Notes: generated by a model from the letters alone, not told the origin. DNA of 64,000 bases from Elusimicrobiota bacterium (GCA_026388095.1 JAPLKL010000044.1:67993-131992); one strand, 5' to 3'; shown: positions 50,049 to 59,519, numbered from the stretch's first letter. Program-made: numbers and translations.

Positions 50049-51263
50049 ATGCACAGGGTCAAGAGCGTCATCAACCTCACCGTGATCGTGGCTGCGCTGG
50101 GATATTTCGTGGACATGTTCGACCTTCTGCTGTTCCCCATAGTCCGCCAGCCGTCTTTGACCGCCTTGGGCGTGGTCGGGCAGGACCAGGTCCGGGTCGG
50201 GGCTTATCTGCTCAACTGGCAGATGTTCGGCATGCTGCTCGGCGGCATCCTTTGGGGAGTCCTGGGAGACAAGAAGGGCCGCCTCTCCACCTTGTTCGGG
50301 AGCATCACCCTGTACTCCCTGGCCAACCTGGCCAATGCCTTCGTGACGTCCATACCGCAATATGCCTTATGGCGGTTCCTGGCCGGTCTGGGCTTGGCCG
50401 GCGAGTTGGGCGCGGCCATCACCTTGGTCAGCGAGATCCTGCCCAAGGAACTGCGCGGCTACGGCACCGCGCTGGTGGCCGCGGTGGGCGTGTTCGGCAC
50501 CGTGACCGCGGCCCTGGTGGGCAAGTACCTGACCTGGCAGCAGGCTTTCCTCGTGGGCGGCGGGCTGGGATTGGCCCTGCTCTGCCTGCGCGCCGGCATC
50601 CGGGAAAGCTTCATGTTCCAGAACCTGTCCTATGCCCACGTCAAGAAAGGCAACTTCCTGAGCCTGTTCACGCACTGGGACCGCCTGGGCCGCTACCTGC
50701 GCTGCACCTTGATCGGACTGCCCATGTGGTTCGTGGTCGGGATTCTGGTCATATTCATCCCGGAGTTCGCTCCCAGCCTGGAGGTCTCCGGCCGGCTCGA
50801 CCCGGCCATCGCCGTGGCCTGCTGCTACAGCGGGATAACCATCGGCAGCCTGGCCTCCGGCTTCCTGAGCCAGATCTGGGGCACCCGCACCAAGGTGGTG
50901 GGCCTGTTCATGGGCATGGCCTTCCTGGGCACGGCCGCCTATCTGCTGGGGCGCGGGTTCACCCCGCTGACCATGTACGTCATCGTGTCCTGGCTGGGCC
51001 TGGCTTCGGGCTATTGGGCCGTGTTCGTGACCATGGCCGCGGAGCAGTTCGGCACCAACCTGCGCGCCACCGTGGCCACGACCGTGCCCAATTTCGTGCG
51101 GGGCTCGGTGGTCCTCATCACCAACGGCTTCCTCATCCTCAAGGCCCCGCTGGGCATGCTCGGCAGCGCCTGGGCCGTGGGCCTGACCTGCTTCGCTTTG
51201 GCTTCGGTCAGCCTGCTCGGGCTCAAGGATACCCACGGCCGCGACCTCAATTTCGTGGAATGA
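50049..51263 (+). CDS. MFS transporter, sugar/organic-acid porter type
   Basis: A 404-residue permease with about 12 membrane helices. The loop motif GDKKGRLSTLFGSI follows helix 2 and an RFLAGLGLAGELGAAITLVSE helix follows, as in the metabolite:H+ symporter and sugar porter branches (ProP, KgtP, NiaP). The substrate is unknown. It precedes the exported TPP-enzyme-like gene by nine bases, so the two are probably one unit and may share a substrate such as a 2-oxo acid. Confidence 0.87.
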   Translation: MHRVKSVINLTVIVAALGYFVDMFDLLLFPIVRQPSLTALGVVGQDQVRVGAYLLNWQMFGMLLGGILWGVLGDKKGRLSTLFGSITLYSLANLANAFVTSIPQYALWRFLAGLGLAGELGAAITLVSEILPKELRGYGTALVAAVGVFGTVTAALVGKYLTWQQAFLVGGGLGLALLCLRAGIRESFMFQNLSYAHVKKGNFLSLFTHWDRLGRYLRCTLIGLPMWFVVGILVIFIPEFAPSLEVSGRLDPAIAVACCYSGITIGSLASGFLSQIWGTRTKVVGLFMGMAFLGTAAYLLGRGFTPLTMYVIVSWLGLASGYWAVFVTMAAEQFGTNLRATVATTVPNFVRGSVVLITNGFLILKAPLGMLGSAWAVGLTCFALASVSLLGLKDTHGRDLNFVE

Positions 51264-51272
51264 GCGCCTCCT

Positions 51273-52514
51273 ATGAAAATGACCCCATCCGCGCTATTGA
51301 CTGTCAGCCTCCTCCTGTCCGGGAGCGCCGCCTCGGCATCCCCCAAGGCCGAGAAGACGGCCCTGACCCGAGCCATCGCCGCCGCTCTTGTCGACGCCGG
51401 CGCGCGGGTCGTCACCAATGTCCCGGCCACCGGCGTCACCGAGGTGTTCGACGCCTTCTGCGACCTATCGGGACAGCCGAAGACCTACTCCTACAACGAG
51501 GAAGTGGCCTATACCGTGGCGCATGGCGCGGCCATCGGCGGGGTGCGGTCGGCGGCGGTCCTCAAGTCGCACGGCTTCGCCAAGGCCGCCAACAGCGTCA
51601 TCGACTCCCTCACCGCGGGGAACACGGCCGGCTTCGTGGTGCTGGTGTTCAACGACGAGTCCGGCGAGCATTCCGACACCGACTTCGACACCTTGCCCTT
51701 CGTGCGCGGCACCAAGCTCCCTGTGGTCGTCCCCAAGCCCGGCGCGGCCTATGAGGACGTCCTGCAGGCTTTCCGGACCTCCGAGAGGCTCCGGGTCCCG
51801 GTCGCCGTGGTCCTGGACTCAAATGACCTCGCCAAGGAGGTGAGCGTGGCGCGCCGGCGGCTGCCCGCCCCGGCCGCCGCTTATCGGCGCGACGTGTACC
51901 AGTATCTCCTGTTTCCCTTGCTCGCGCCGTATCAGCAGAAGATGCTGGAGGCGCGGCTGGCCGGCAAGCCTTTAACGGGCGAGAAGCCCCGGCTTCCCAT
52001 CATCCCGGACCAGCTCTCACCGCAGTTCCAGGCCACCGCCAGGAGCTATGTGCCGGTCTTCGAGGCGTTCAAGAAGGTCAAAGGCGCCGACGCCGTGACC
52101 GCCGGGGACACCGGGACGTCCACCGCCTTCGCCTTCCCTCCTTTCGACTGCATCGATATGGCGACCTATTACGGCGGCAGTATACCCTTGGCGATCGGCC
52201 TCTACCTGTCGGGGAAGACCAACGCCTGGGCCGTCACCGGGGATTACGCTTTCGTGGCCGCGGGCCATATGGGGCTGATCGAAGCCGTGCAGCGCGGGAT
52301 CCCGCTGAAGGTCCTGATCCTCCATAACGGATTCGCGGCGGCCACCGGCGGCCAGCGCATCATGCCGGACGTGTTCGAGAGGCTGCTCAGCGGATATAAA
52401 GACCACATCCGCTACATCAAGCATGCCGAAGCGGACGCGGACGCGGCGCGCAAGGTCCTCGCCGAAGCCAAGGCCTCGGGCCGCCTTGAGATCATCGTCG
52501 CCGAAGTGCCCTGA
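51273..52514 (+). CDS. TPP-dependent 2-oxoacid decarboxylase-like protein with apparent signal peptide
   Basis: A 413-residue protein with fused PYR and PP halves. The PYR half (about 30-190) has the cofactor-activating Glu in YSYNEEVAYTVAHGAAIGG. The PP half (about 265-410) has GDYAFVAAGHMGLIEAVQRG and LILHNGFAAATGGQ, close to the TPP site of indolepyruvate oxidoreductase alpha and sulfo/phosphonopyruvate decarboxylases. The IorA ferredoxin domain is absent. The first 25 residues (MKMTPSALLTVSLLLSGSAA and SAS) read as a Sec signal peptide with an Ala-x-Ala site, which is very unusual for a TPP enzyme. It overlaps the end of the convergent giant gene by 23 bases. Activity and location need proof. 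Confidence 0.8.
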   Translation: MKMTPSALLTVSLLLSGSAASASPKAEKTALTRAIAAALVDAGARVVTNVPATGVTEVFDAFCDLSGQPKTYSYNEEVAYTVAHGAAIGGVRSAAVLKSHGFAKAANSVIDSLTAGNTAGFVVLVFNDESGEHSDTDFDTLPFVRGTKLPVVVPKPGAAYEDVLQAFRTSERLRVPVAVVLDSNDLAKEVSVARRRLPAPAAAYRRDVYQYLLFPLLAPYQQKMLEARLAGKPLTGEKPRLPIIPDQLSPQFQATARSYVPVFEAFKKVKGADAVTAGDTGTSTAFAFPPFDCIDMATYYGGSIPLAIGLYLSGKTNAWAVTGDYAFVAAGHMGLIEAVQRGIPLKVLILHNGFAAATGGQRIMPDVFERLLSGYKDHIRYIKHAEADADAARKVLAEAKASGRLEIIVAEVP

Positions 52515-55449
52515 CCGCGGCATCCGCCCTGGGCAGGAAGCCCGGGGACGTCATGGACAAGAGGGCCGCCGCCTCGGTCCGCAGGGGCCCAGGCGCGCCT
52601 GCCAGGGCCTCCAGGATGCGGCCCTCCAGGCCGACCAGATAGCCGGGGACTCCCGCGATGGCGAAGCGCGCGGCGACGCGGACCCTGTCTTGCGGGTGGC
52701 CGAGCAGGAGCCAAAGATTGTCCAGGGCTCCGTCGTAGAGCTCCCGCTCCTCCGGGGAGAGCTTCTGGAGCGTGGCGAGGGCTTCCTCCCGGCTGCGGGC
52801 GTCGAGGCGGGAGTCCGCCCACTTGCCCCAGGCGGTCCCGAGCAGGGCGGGGCCCAAGGTCTGGCGGTAGTATTCCGCGACGAACACCAGGGCCGCGTCC
52901 GCGGGGGCGTCGGCGCGGCGGACGGCCTCGGCCACGCTCCGCGGCCAGGCCAGGTGGTATTGCGCGGACTCGCCGCTCGGCAGCAGGGCTAGCAGCGCCA
53001 GGTAGCGGTCGTGCTGGCTGGCCTCGTCCTGGCCGCCCGCAGCGGCGGCTGCGAGCAGCCTGCGGTGCACCAGGGGAAGCTCCGACGGGTAGGTCCGGGC
53101 CTTGAGGAGGTTCATGAGCCCGAGACGGTGGACGCTCCGCCCGCCGTCGAAAAGACCCTCGCTGAGCAGGCGGTCCAGCGCGGGGCTGAAGAGGATGTGA
53201 TCCGGCCGGGGGGGGCGGTTGCGGATCTCCTCGAACCGCGCTTTCGCCCAGAAGGGCCTGGGCATGCCCTCCGCCCGGGAGCGGGCCATGCTGTTGATGG
53301 ACTCGAGCTTGCTCTCCGGGTAGATGGGATCGAGGCCCCAACGTTCGCAGAGCGACTCCAAGTCGGAGAGGGCCCTCTCCTGCCGGCCGGGGGTCAAGGG
53401 GTCGTTCTTGAGCAGGGCCTGCCGCACCAGCCCGGCTAGGCGCCGCTCGGCCTCGGCCCGGGGAGTCTTGGGGTCCGCGATCAAGGCGAAATCGTCGGTC
53501 TTGGGCGCCGGCGCCGGGCTTGGCGCAGGCGCGGGCGACGGCCCGCCCAAGAGCCCGGCCGCTTCCCACGCCACAGCCGCGTCCGGATGCCGGCGCAGGG
53601 CAGCGAGGGCCGCGGTCATGCCCGGCGGCAGGTCCGCGAAGTCATGGTAGCGGGTGGAGACGAGGCGCATGAAATCGTGGGCCTTGACCGGGTCGTCGTC
53701 CGCCAGGGCCTGCCGGCCAAGCTCCGCGAGTCCGGCTTCGTCGATCCGGTTGAAGGAGCGCACCGCGTCCATGACGAGCTTGGCCACGGAGCGGCCCGCC
53801 ACGGCCGGGGCGGGCCAGAGCCTGGCGAAGACCTGCACGTTCTGCCAGCCCTCCTGGAGGCCGTAGACCTCGAGCAAGGTCCGCAGGATTCCTTCGTCGC
53901 AGGCGGCTCCTTCCTCGGCGCGGCCGGAGTTGAGCTCGTTGAGCAGTCCCATGAAGGAGCCGAAAGATCCGTGCGATTGCGAGCGCGGCAAGCCCAGGAT
54001 GGCTTCGGGACGCTCGCGTCCGGGGCCGTCGATCCGGTAGGGCACGGCGTAGCCTTTCTTCTCGATCCATCGGCGCAGGGTGGCCTGGAAGCGCTCGAAG
54101 CGCGCGTGTTCTCCCTCATGGGTCAGCGCCCGGACGCCCACCAAGCCGGGCATCACGAAGCCCAACTGGTCGGCGCTCGGGTCGTAGTAGGCGATGGAGC
54201 CCTGAGCCTCGTCTGAGACGATGCCGATGCCCCGGCCCGCGAGGAAGCGCAGGACCCGCTGGAAGCGCTTGGCCAGAGCGGAATCCTTGAGGGTCCGGGC
54301 CGCCTCGACGATGCCGCGGGCGAGATGGAAGCCGAAGCCGTCTCCGACCAGGAGCGTGTCGCCGTCCCGGGCGACCCTCCGGCCGAGGCTCGCGGCCGTT
54401 TGCGTCACGAGGGCGAGCTCCCCGGCCGTGAGGCCCCGCGCGGAGAGGACCTGGGTGGTGTGGCGGCGCTCGGGAAGGAGATTGTCGTAGATCCTCCAGG
54501 CGCGGTCCTTCTGGGCGGCGCGGCCGGGGCTCCGGAGCATGACCAGGCCGGCCATGCGCTCCTCCGGCTGCTCCGAGCCGAGAAGGTCCTTCCAGAAGGC
54601 GAGGCCATCGGCGACCTCGTAGACGTCGAAGCCCTCATGCTTCTCCACGCGGTAGGAGTGCTTTTGCAGGTTCCCGAGGAAATGTCTCTTGAGGACCTCG
54701 GGCAAAGACGCGGCGAAGCCCGCCACCTCCGCCAGGGCGTCCGTCGTGCGCCGGCGCGCCTCCTCGCCGCCCGCGCCTTCCGGCAGCCAGAGGCCGGGGT
54801 GTTCGCCAGCGTAGATCCGGCTGATCCGGCTGAAGTCATTGGGCGTGAAGGCCGCGAGCATGAGCGAGCGTTCCTCTTGCGAGGCCAACTTCCCGAGCCT
54901 CTCCTCCAGCCGGTCCGCCGCGGCGCCGTCCAGGGCGCCCACCGCGAAGGTGCCGGGGCCCACCGCGATCCTGGCGGGAAGGACGGGAGCCTCTTCGGGG
55001 AGCACCGAGGATTTGTCGTAGGCGGCGTCGAGGCAGCGGCCGCCGTCCTCCCGGGTCCGGGCGGCCAGGCTCTCCAGGGACTCGACAGTGGACGCGCGCT
55101 CGCGCCCGGCCTCCGGCGTCCGGGGAACGGGGGCGACGGGCTCCGGCGCCAAGATCGCCGGCGGGGCCAGGACCGGGATCGGGACCGGGGTCGCGACCGG
55201 GATGGCAGAAGGTCGCAGGGAAGGCGCCAGGAGCGTGGGATCGAGCAATGGCGACCATGGGCCCGCATGGAGAGCACCGGTCAGACGCAGGGCCGGGACC
55301 GGCTGCGCGAAAGTCGCGGGCAGAAAAGCCCGTCGCAACGGGATCGAGACGCCGCGAGGAGAAGCCGCGGCAGGGCCGGTCAGCAGGAGCGCGAGAAGGA
55401 CGGCCCGCGAAGCAGGCCCCCCGTATCGGGGCGACGCCGTGGAGCGCAC
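52492..55449 (-). CDS. Large exported protein with HEGEH metallopeptidase-like motif
   Basis: A 985-residue protein from GTG 55449 with a signal peptide (VLLALLLTGPAAASP) and a Pro/Ala-rich stretch (about 60-115), the same style as the 1733-residue protein. The middle has RALTHEGEHARFERF (about 446), an HExxH zinc motif; an acidic third ligand may lie in NELNSGRAEEG about 60 residues later. The C-terminal third is alpha-helical with HEAT-like repeats (ALRRHPDAAVAWEAAGLLGG, LWLLLGHPQDRVRVAARFAIAG). No Pfam-level family is recognised by eye. It probably acts in the periplasm or is secreted. Confidence 0.7.
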   Translation of the reverse strand: MRSTASPRYGGPASRAVLLALLLTGPAAASPRGVSIPLRRAFLPATFAQPVPALRLTGALHAGPWSPLLDPTLLAPSLRPSAIPVATPVPIPVLAPPAILAPEPVAPVPRTPEAGRERASTVESLESLAARTREDGGRCLDAAYDKSSVLPEEAPVLPARIAVGPGTFAVGALDGAAADRLEERLGKLASQEERSLMLAAFTPNDFSRISRIYAGEHPGLWLPEGAGGEEARRRTTDALAEVAGFAASLPEVLKRHFLGNLQKHSYRVEKHEGFDVYEVADGLAFWKDLLGSEQPEERMAGLVMLRSPGRAAQKDRAWRIYDNLLPERRHTTQVLSARGLTAGELALVTQTAASLGRRVARDGDTLLVGDGFGFHLARGIVEAARTLKDSALAKRFQRVLRFLAGRGIGIVSDEAQGSIAYYDPSADQLGFVMPGLVGVRALTHEGEHARFERFQATLRRWIEKKGYAVPYRIDGPGRERPEAILGLPRSQSHGSFGSFMGLLNELNSGRAEEGAACDEGILRTLLEVYGLQEGWQNVQVFARLWPAPAVAGRSVAKLVMDAVRSFNRIDEAGLAELGRQALADDDPVKAHDFMRLVSTRYHDFADLPPGMTAALAALRRHPDAAVAWEAAGLLGGPSPAPAPSPAPAPKTDDFALIADPKTPRAEAERRLAGLVRQALLKNDPLTPGRQERALSDLESLCERWGLDPIYPESKLESINSMARSRAEGMPRPFWAKARFEEIRNRPPRPDHILFSPALDRLLSEGLFDGGRSVHRLGLMNLLKARTYPSELPLVHRRLLAAAAAGGQDEASQHDRYLALLALLPSGESAQYHLAWPRSVAEAVRRADAPADAALVFVAEYYRQTLGPALLGTAWGKWADSRLDARSREEALATLQKLSPEERELYDGALDNLWLLLGHPQDRVRVAARFAIAGVPGYLVGLEGRILEALAGAPGPLRTEAAALLSMTSPGFLPRADAAVRALRRR

Positions 55450-55546
55450 GTATATATTGAATCACGCGCCCGCGCCCGCGCCTAGAGACTTTGGTCCCAG
55501 CTTTCAGCCGCCAATCGGTCCCTGCGGGCGGGCCCGAGGGCTTTGC

Positions 55547-57124
55547 TCATCGCGGCGGGGCGTTGTAGTAATCGACGGTGAATATCTCGGCGAAGGAATC
55601 CGGCGGTCCGTCCGCTGACACCGTCAGGGTGAAGTCATGGTTGGCGGCGACCTCGCGCGCGAAAGGGTTGAGCCAGGGGCTCAAGTCGATTTGAATCGGA
55701 GCGGTCCCTGACGCCAGGATAGGGGAGAACTTCCGGTCGTTGACGGCGAAGCGCAGGCTGGTGATCCCCCGGGGATAGACGACGAGTTTGGTCTTGCCGG
55801 TGCGGCTGAAAAAGCGCAGAGAGAATCCGCGGTGATCGGGATCGATGATCGCGACGCGGTTCCACAGCGGTTCGCGTTCCTGATAGCGGGTGTCGCTCGC
55901 CGGCGGGAGGGCCAGCGCCCGCAGCCTGGCCAGGTACGATCGGGGGTCTTTCAAGTCGACATGGTCCAGGGAAAAGAGGGAGAACCCCTTGAGGTCCTGT
56001 TCCCTGGAAAAGAGAAGTTGTCGGGCGGCGGCCTCAGGGGACAGAAGAGGCATATACAAGCCTAGGACGATGCGGCGGCTATCGGCGGTCTCGCGCGCGT
56101 TGATGACGCTTTGCCAGTTCTGGGTCGGGTCCTTGAAATAAGACATCAGGACCGCGAAATCGAGCAGATTCGATTGCAGCCAGCCGCGATAGCCGGTGAA
56201 GTTCCGCCCATAACCGAGGTTCCAGGCCGCCAGGACGGCGGCGGACACCGCCGCGGCCGGACGTGCCCGCTTGATCTCCTCGCGACAGGATCCCAGCACG
56301 GCAGTGATCTGTTTGAGACGCCACTCGTCCCATTCCTGGGTATGCTCGGCCGGCTGGCGGCCGGTCTCCTCCTGGAATCGTCGGATGGAGACCGGATCGT
56401 AGCCCGCGCCCGGCGTGCGCGGCCCCATGTGGGCCGGGTAACGGGCGAAGTCGTAGTGGATGCCGTCGACCGCGTAGCGCCGCGAGAGCTCTGCGATGAC
56501 CTGGACCAGGTGTCGTTGGGCATCGGGATGATTCCAGTTGATCCAGTAGTTCTCCTCGACGTAGCCGGGCTGGGGGTCTTTCGGGTCCGGGAAAGAGGGC
56601 TTCCCTGCGGCGTCGCGCATGATCCAATCCGGATGGGCGTTGAAGATGTGCCGCGGATCGACCGGCAAGGTGGTGCTGCTGCGCCAGACGACTCCCAGGT
56701 TCACCCAGGCGTGGACCTGAAAGCCCTTTTTATGGCCTTTACGCAGAGCATAAGCCAAGGGATCGAAGTCGTCCGGTTGTCCGCTCAGAGTCTCGGCGCG
56801 GGGCACGAAGTCGGAGTGGTAGTAGGCGTCGCCGTTGACCCTCGCCTGCACGAATAACGTGTTGAGTCCGGCGGCCTGGGCCAGATCCATGGCGTCGTCG
56901 ATGGCTGCCGTGGAGACCATCTGGCGCCAGCCCACGATCCAGCCGGCGCGCATCTCGTTCTGTTCGTTGAACGTCGCCGGAGGGTCCGGGGCGACGGCGA
57001 TGGCGGCGAGGCCCGTGCCCAGAGGCGCGTCGGCCAGCGCGCGTTTTGCCGGCTGGGAGGCGCAGCCCGCGAGGGATAGCGCGGCCAATCCCGTCAGGCA
57101 GCAGCGGCTGTCGCGCCAGCGCAT
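55547..57124 (-). CDS. Family 10-like glycosyl hydrolase lipoprotein (GHL10/DUF187 type)
   Basis: A 525-residue lipoprotein (LAALSLAGC, Cys about 18). The TIM barrel shows NTLFVQARVNGDAYYHSDFV, DPLAYALRKGHKKGFQVHAWVN, DWIMRD, the conserved RYAVDGIHYDFARYP and a C-terminal beta domain, all typical of the GHL10/FenI-like group (putative glycoside hydrolases of cell-wall or envelope glycans). Asp in DGIHYDF is the likely active-site residue. The start at 57124 is set by a TACAAT element five bases away on the minus strand and gives the lipoprotein signal at once. It is divergent from the Cache protein gene. Confidence 0.83.
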   Translation of the reverse strand: MRWRDSRCCLTGLAALSLAGCASQPAKRALADAPLGTGLAAIAVAPDPPATFNEQNEMRAGWIVGWRQMVSTAAIDDAMDLAQAAGLNTLFVQARVNGDAYYHSDFVPRAETLSGQPDDFDPLAYALRKGHKKGFQVHAWVNLGVVWRSSTTLPVDPRHIFNAHPDWIMRDAAGKPSFPDPKDPQPGYVEENYWINWNHPDAQRHLVQVIAELSRRYAVDGIHYDFARYPAHMGPRTPGAGYDPVSIRRFQEETGRQPAEHTQEWDEWRLKQITAVLGSCREEIKRARPAAAVSAAVLAAWNLGYGRNFTGYRGWLQSNLLDFAVLMSYFKDPTQNWQSVINARETADSRRIVLGLYMPLLSPEAAARQLLFSREQDLKGFSLFSLDHVDLKDPRSYLARLRALALPPASDTRYQEREPLWNRVAIIDPDHRGFSLRFFSRTGKTKLVVYPRGITSLRFAVNDRKFSPILASGTAPIQIDLSPWLNPFAREVAANHDFTLTVSADGPPDSFAEIFTVDYYNAPPR

Positions 57125-57129
57125 AGCGC

Positions 57130-57135
57130 ATTGTA
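57130..57135 (-). promoter_or_regulatory. -10 element, leaderless start of the glycosidase gene
   Basis: On the minus strand TACAAT is followed by five bases and the ATG at 57124. No Shine-Dalgarno sequence is present, so a leaderless transcript is predicted. Confidence 0.55.
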
Positions 57136-57202
57136 TATCTTTCCCGGGCAGGCCTAAGGCCTGGGTGCGCTTCGTCCGGGATGACATGGCCTGTCGGAAC
57201 GT

Positions 57203-57211
57203 TGTTATAAT
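57203..57211 (+). promoter_or_regulatory. Extended -10 promoter of the Cache-NCS2 operon
   Basis: TGt-TATAAT is a perfect extended -10, eight bases before ATG 57220, with no ribosome site between. Transcription should begin within one or two bases of the start codon. Confidence 0.6.
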
Positions 57212-57219
57212 CTCCTCCG

Positions 57220-58161
57220 ATGCGCCGCCATCTCGTCAGAAGAGGGAAGTCCGTGCTGTGCCTTCTCTGCGCCATCGCATTCTCCCCGGGCCAGGCGGCG
57301 GCCCGAGCCGATCCCCGGCACTTGAACCGCTACATCTACGAGGATACCCGGCGCTTGGTGGCGCTGGTGGAGGACGCGGCGGACCTCCTGGAGCGCGAGG
57401 GCAGCGGAGCTTTCGCGGAGCTGGGCCGCAAGGGCTCGCGCTGGTTCGACGACGAGCGCTACTTCTTCGTGTACGACCGCGACGGCAACTGCGTCTTCCA
57501 TGCCCAGGAGCCCCACTTGGTCGGGGAGAACCTCATGGACCTCAAGGACATGGACGGCAAGCCCGTGATACGGATGATCACGGACGTGGCCAGGCAGCCC
57601 GGGGACCGCGCCAGCGGATGGGTCTTCTACCTCTGGGAGGACCGCGTCCAGATGAGCCCTTCCGCGAAGGGCGCCTATGTGCGCAAGGTGAACGGCCCGG
57701 ACGGCAAGGTCTACGCCATAGGCAGCGGTCTGTACAATCTGAAGATGGAAAAGGAGTTCGTGCGGGAGCGCGTGACGATGGCCGCGGAGCTGCTGCGGAC
57801 CAAGGGCAAAGACCGCGCTTTCGCGGAGTTCCGCGACCCCGGCGCGCCTTTCGCCTTCCTGGATACCTTCATCTTCGTCATGCGCATGGATGGCCGGTCG
57901 CTGCTGGATCCCGCGATCCTCGTCCACGCGGGGCGGGACCTCAGCGGCTTCCAGGATGCGATGGGCCGCTACGTGGTCCGGGAGATGCTGGAAAAACTGG
58001 CCCAGGGGGAGGAGGCCTGGGTCCAGTATCTGTGGCCCAAGCCCGGCGCGTCTTTGCCGTCGCGCAAGGTCGCCTACGTGCGCAAGGTCCGGGTCGGCGG
58101 CGAGGATCTCGTGGTGGGCGCCGATTTTTTCATGGCCACGCCCATCTGGATGAGGCTCTGA
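57220..58161 (+). CDS. Exported tandem Cache-domain protein
   Basis: A 313-residue periplasmic protein with a signal peptide (VLCLLCAIAFSPGQAAA). Two similar Cache-like units follow: one with RYFFVYDRDGNCVFHAQEPHLVGENLMDLKD and SGWVFYLWED (about 80-150), a second with DTFIFVMRMDGRSLLDPAILVHAGRDL and AWVQYLWPKPG (about 215-285), each ending in a KxAYVRKV strand. Cache domains bind small ligands, usually as the outer part of receptors; here no transducer domain is attached. The stop overlaps the start of an NCS2 permease, so it may be a ligand-binding partner for the transporter. Confidence 0.8.
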   Translation: MRRHLVRRGKSVLCLLCAIAFSPGQAAARADPRHLNRYIYEDTRRLVALVEDAADLLEREGSGAFAELGRKGSRWFDDERYFFVYDRDGNCVFHAQEPHLVGENLMDLKDMDGKPVIRMITDVARQPGDRASGWVFYLWEDRVQMSPSAKGAYVRKVNGPDGKVYAIGSGLYNLKMEKEFVRERVTMAAELLRTKGKDRAFAEFRDPGAPFAFLDTFIFVMRMDGRSLLDPAILVHAGRDLSGFQDAMGRYVVREMLEKLAQGEEAWVQYLWPKPGASLPSRKVAYVRKVRVGGEDLVVGADFFMATPIWMRL

Positions 58162-59516
58162 TGGCGAGGAAGCCGGCGAGCCTGATCTACGGCGTGGAGG
58201 AGAGGCCGCCTGGCTGGGAGCTTGGTCTCCTGGCGGTCCAGCACATCTTCCTCATGTCGAGCACCTTGGTCCTGCCCGTGGTCCTGGTCCGGGAGATCGG
58301 CGGCTCCTTCGGCCAGGTCCAGGCCGTGGTGGCCTTGACCATGATCGCCTGCGGCCTGGGCACCATCCTGCAGGCCCTGCGCTGGCGGGGCCTGGGCTCG
58401 GGTTTCCTGTGCCCCAATCTCTGCGGGCCGAATTTCTTCGCCGCCTCCATGTCGGCGGCGTGGCTGGGCGGCCTGCCCCTCATGCGCGGCATGACCATCG
58501 TCGCCGGCCTGATGGAAGCCGTGTTCGCGCGGCTGGTGCATCGCCTGAAGTTCCTGTTCCCGCCGGAGATCACGGGCCTGGTGGTGCTCATGGTGGCCGT
58601 GAGCCTCGTGCCCATCGGCACGTCCAAGTTCCTGGGCGTCAATTTCACGGGCGAGCCCATCCAGGGCGCCAACCTCCTCGTCGCGGCCCTCACTTTGGCC
58701 GTCATGGTCGGCGTCAACGTGTGGGGGAAAGGCAAGCTCAAGCTCTACAGCGTGCTCTTCGGCATGGCGACCGGCTACACGCTCTCCATCGCGGCCGGCC
58801 TGACCGGCGCCGAGCAGCTCCGCGAGGTGGCGGCGGCGCCCTGGCTGGCCCTGCCGCGCCTGGAAGGGATGACGGAGCTCTCTTTCCGCTGGTCGCTGGC
58901 GCCGACCTTCTGCATCGTCTCCATATGCGGCGCGCTCAAGTCCTTCGGCAACCTCATCATGTGCGAGATGGTCAACGACGAGGACTGGCGCGAGCCGGAT
59001 GTGCGCCGCATCGGCGACGGCCTGCTGGCGGACGCGGCCTGCGTCACGGTCTCGGGGCTCATCGGAGGGATGGCCTCGGACACCTCGGCCTCCAACGTGG
59101 CCCTGAGCCGGGCCTCCGGCGCCACGAGCCGATGGATCGGATTCGCGGCCGGCGCCCTTTTCATCGCCCTGGGCTTCTCGCCCAAGCTCAGCGCCGTGCT
59201 CTCCATCATGCCCATGCCGGTGATGGGCGCCATCCTGGTCTTCGTGACCAGTTTCATGATCCTCTCCGGCCTGCAGATCATCCTGTCTTCCGGGGCGGAC
59301 ACGCGCCGGACTTTCGTGATCGGAATCGCGATCATCGCGGGGTTGAGCCTCGACGCCATGCCCGAGCTTTACGCTGGCGTCCCGCGCTGGATCAAGCCGC
59401 TGTTCGATTCTCCCTTGACGCTGAGCACGGTCCTGGCCGTCTCCTTGAACCAGGTCCTGAGCCTGGGCGCGAAGAGCGAGGAGCCCGCGCGGGGCAGCGC
59501 GCAGCGCGAGGAATGA
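58161..59516 (+). CDS. NCS2-family xanthine/uracil permease
   Basis: A 451-residue membrane protein with about 14 helices. GLLAVQHIFLMSSTLVLPVV is the family N-terminal helix; the QHIF motif carries the conserved Gln-His pair, and the later region GGMASDTSASNVALSRASGATSR and PKLSAVLSIMPMPVMGAIL match the NCS2 substrate and gate segments in modified form. The substrate is probably a purine, pyrimidine or a related ring compound. It is translationally coupled (TGATG) to the Cache protein and convergent, by three bases, with a methyltransferase. Confidence 0.88.
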   Translation: MARKPASLIYGVEERPPGWELGLLAVQHIFLMSSTLVLPVVLVREIGGSFGQVQAVVALTMIACGLGTILQALRWRGLGSGFLCPNLCGPNFFAASMSAAWLGGLPLMRGMTIVAGLMEAVFARLVHRLKFLFPPEITGLVVLMVAVSLVPIGTSKFLGVNFTGEPIQGANLLVAALTLAVMVGVNVWGKGKLKLYSVLFGMATGYTLSIAAGLTGAEQLREVAAAPWLALPRLEGMTELSFRWSLAPTFCIVSICGALKSFGNLIMCEMVNDEDWREPDVRRIGDGLLADAACVTVSGLIGGMASDTSASNVALSRASGATSRWIGFAAGALFIALGFSPKLSAVLSIMPMPVMGAILVFVTSFMILSGLQIILSSGADTRRTFVIGIAIIAGLSLDAMPELYAGVPRWIKPLFDSPLTLSTVLAVSLNQVLSLGAKSEEPARGSAQREE

Positions 59517-59519
59517 ATC

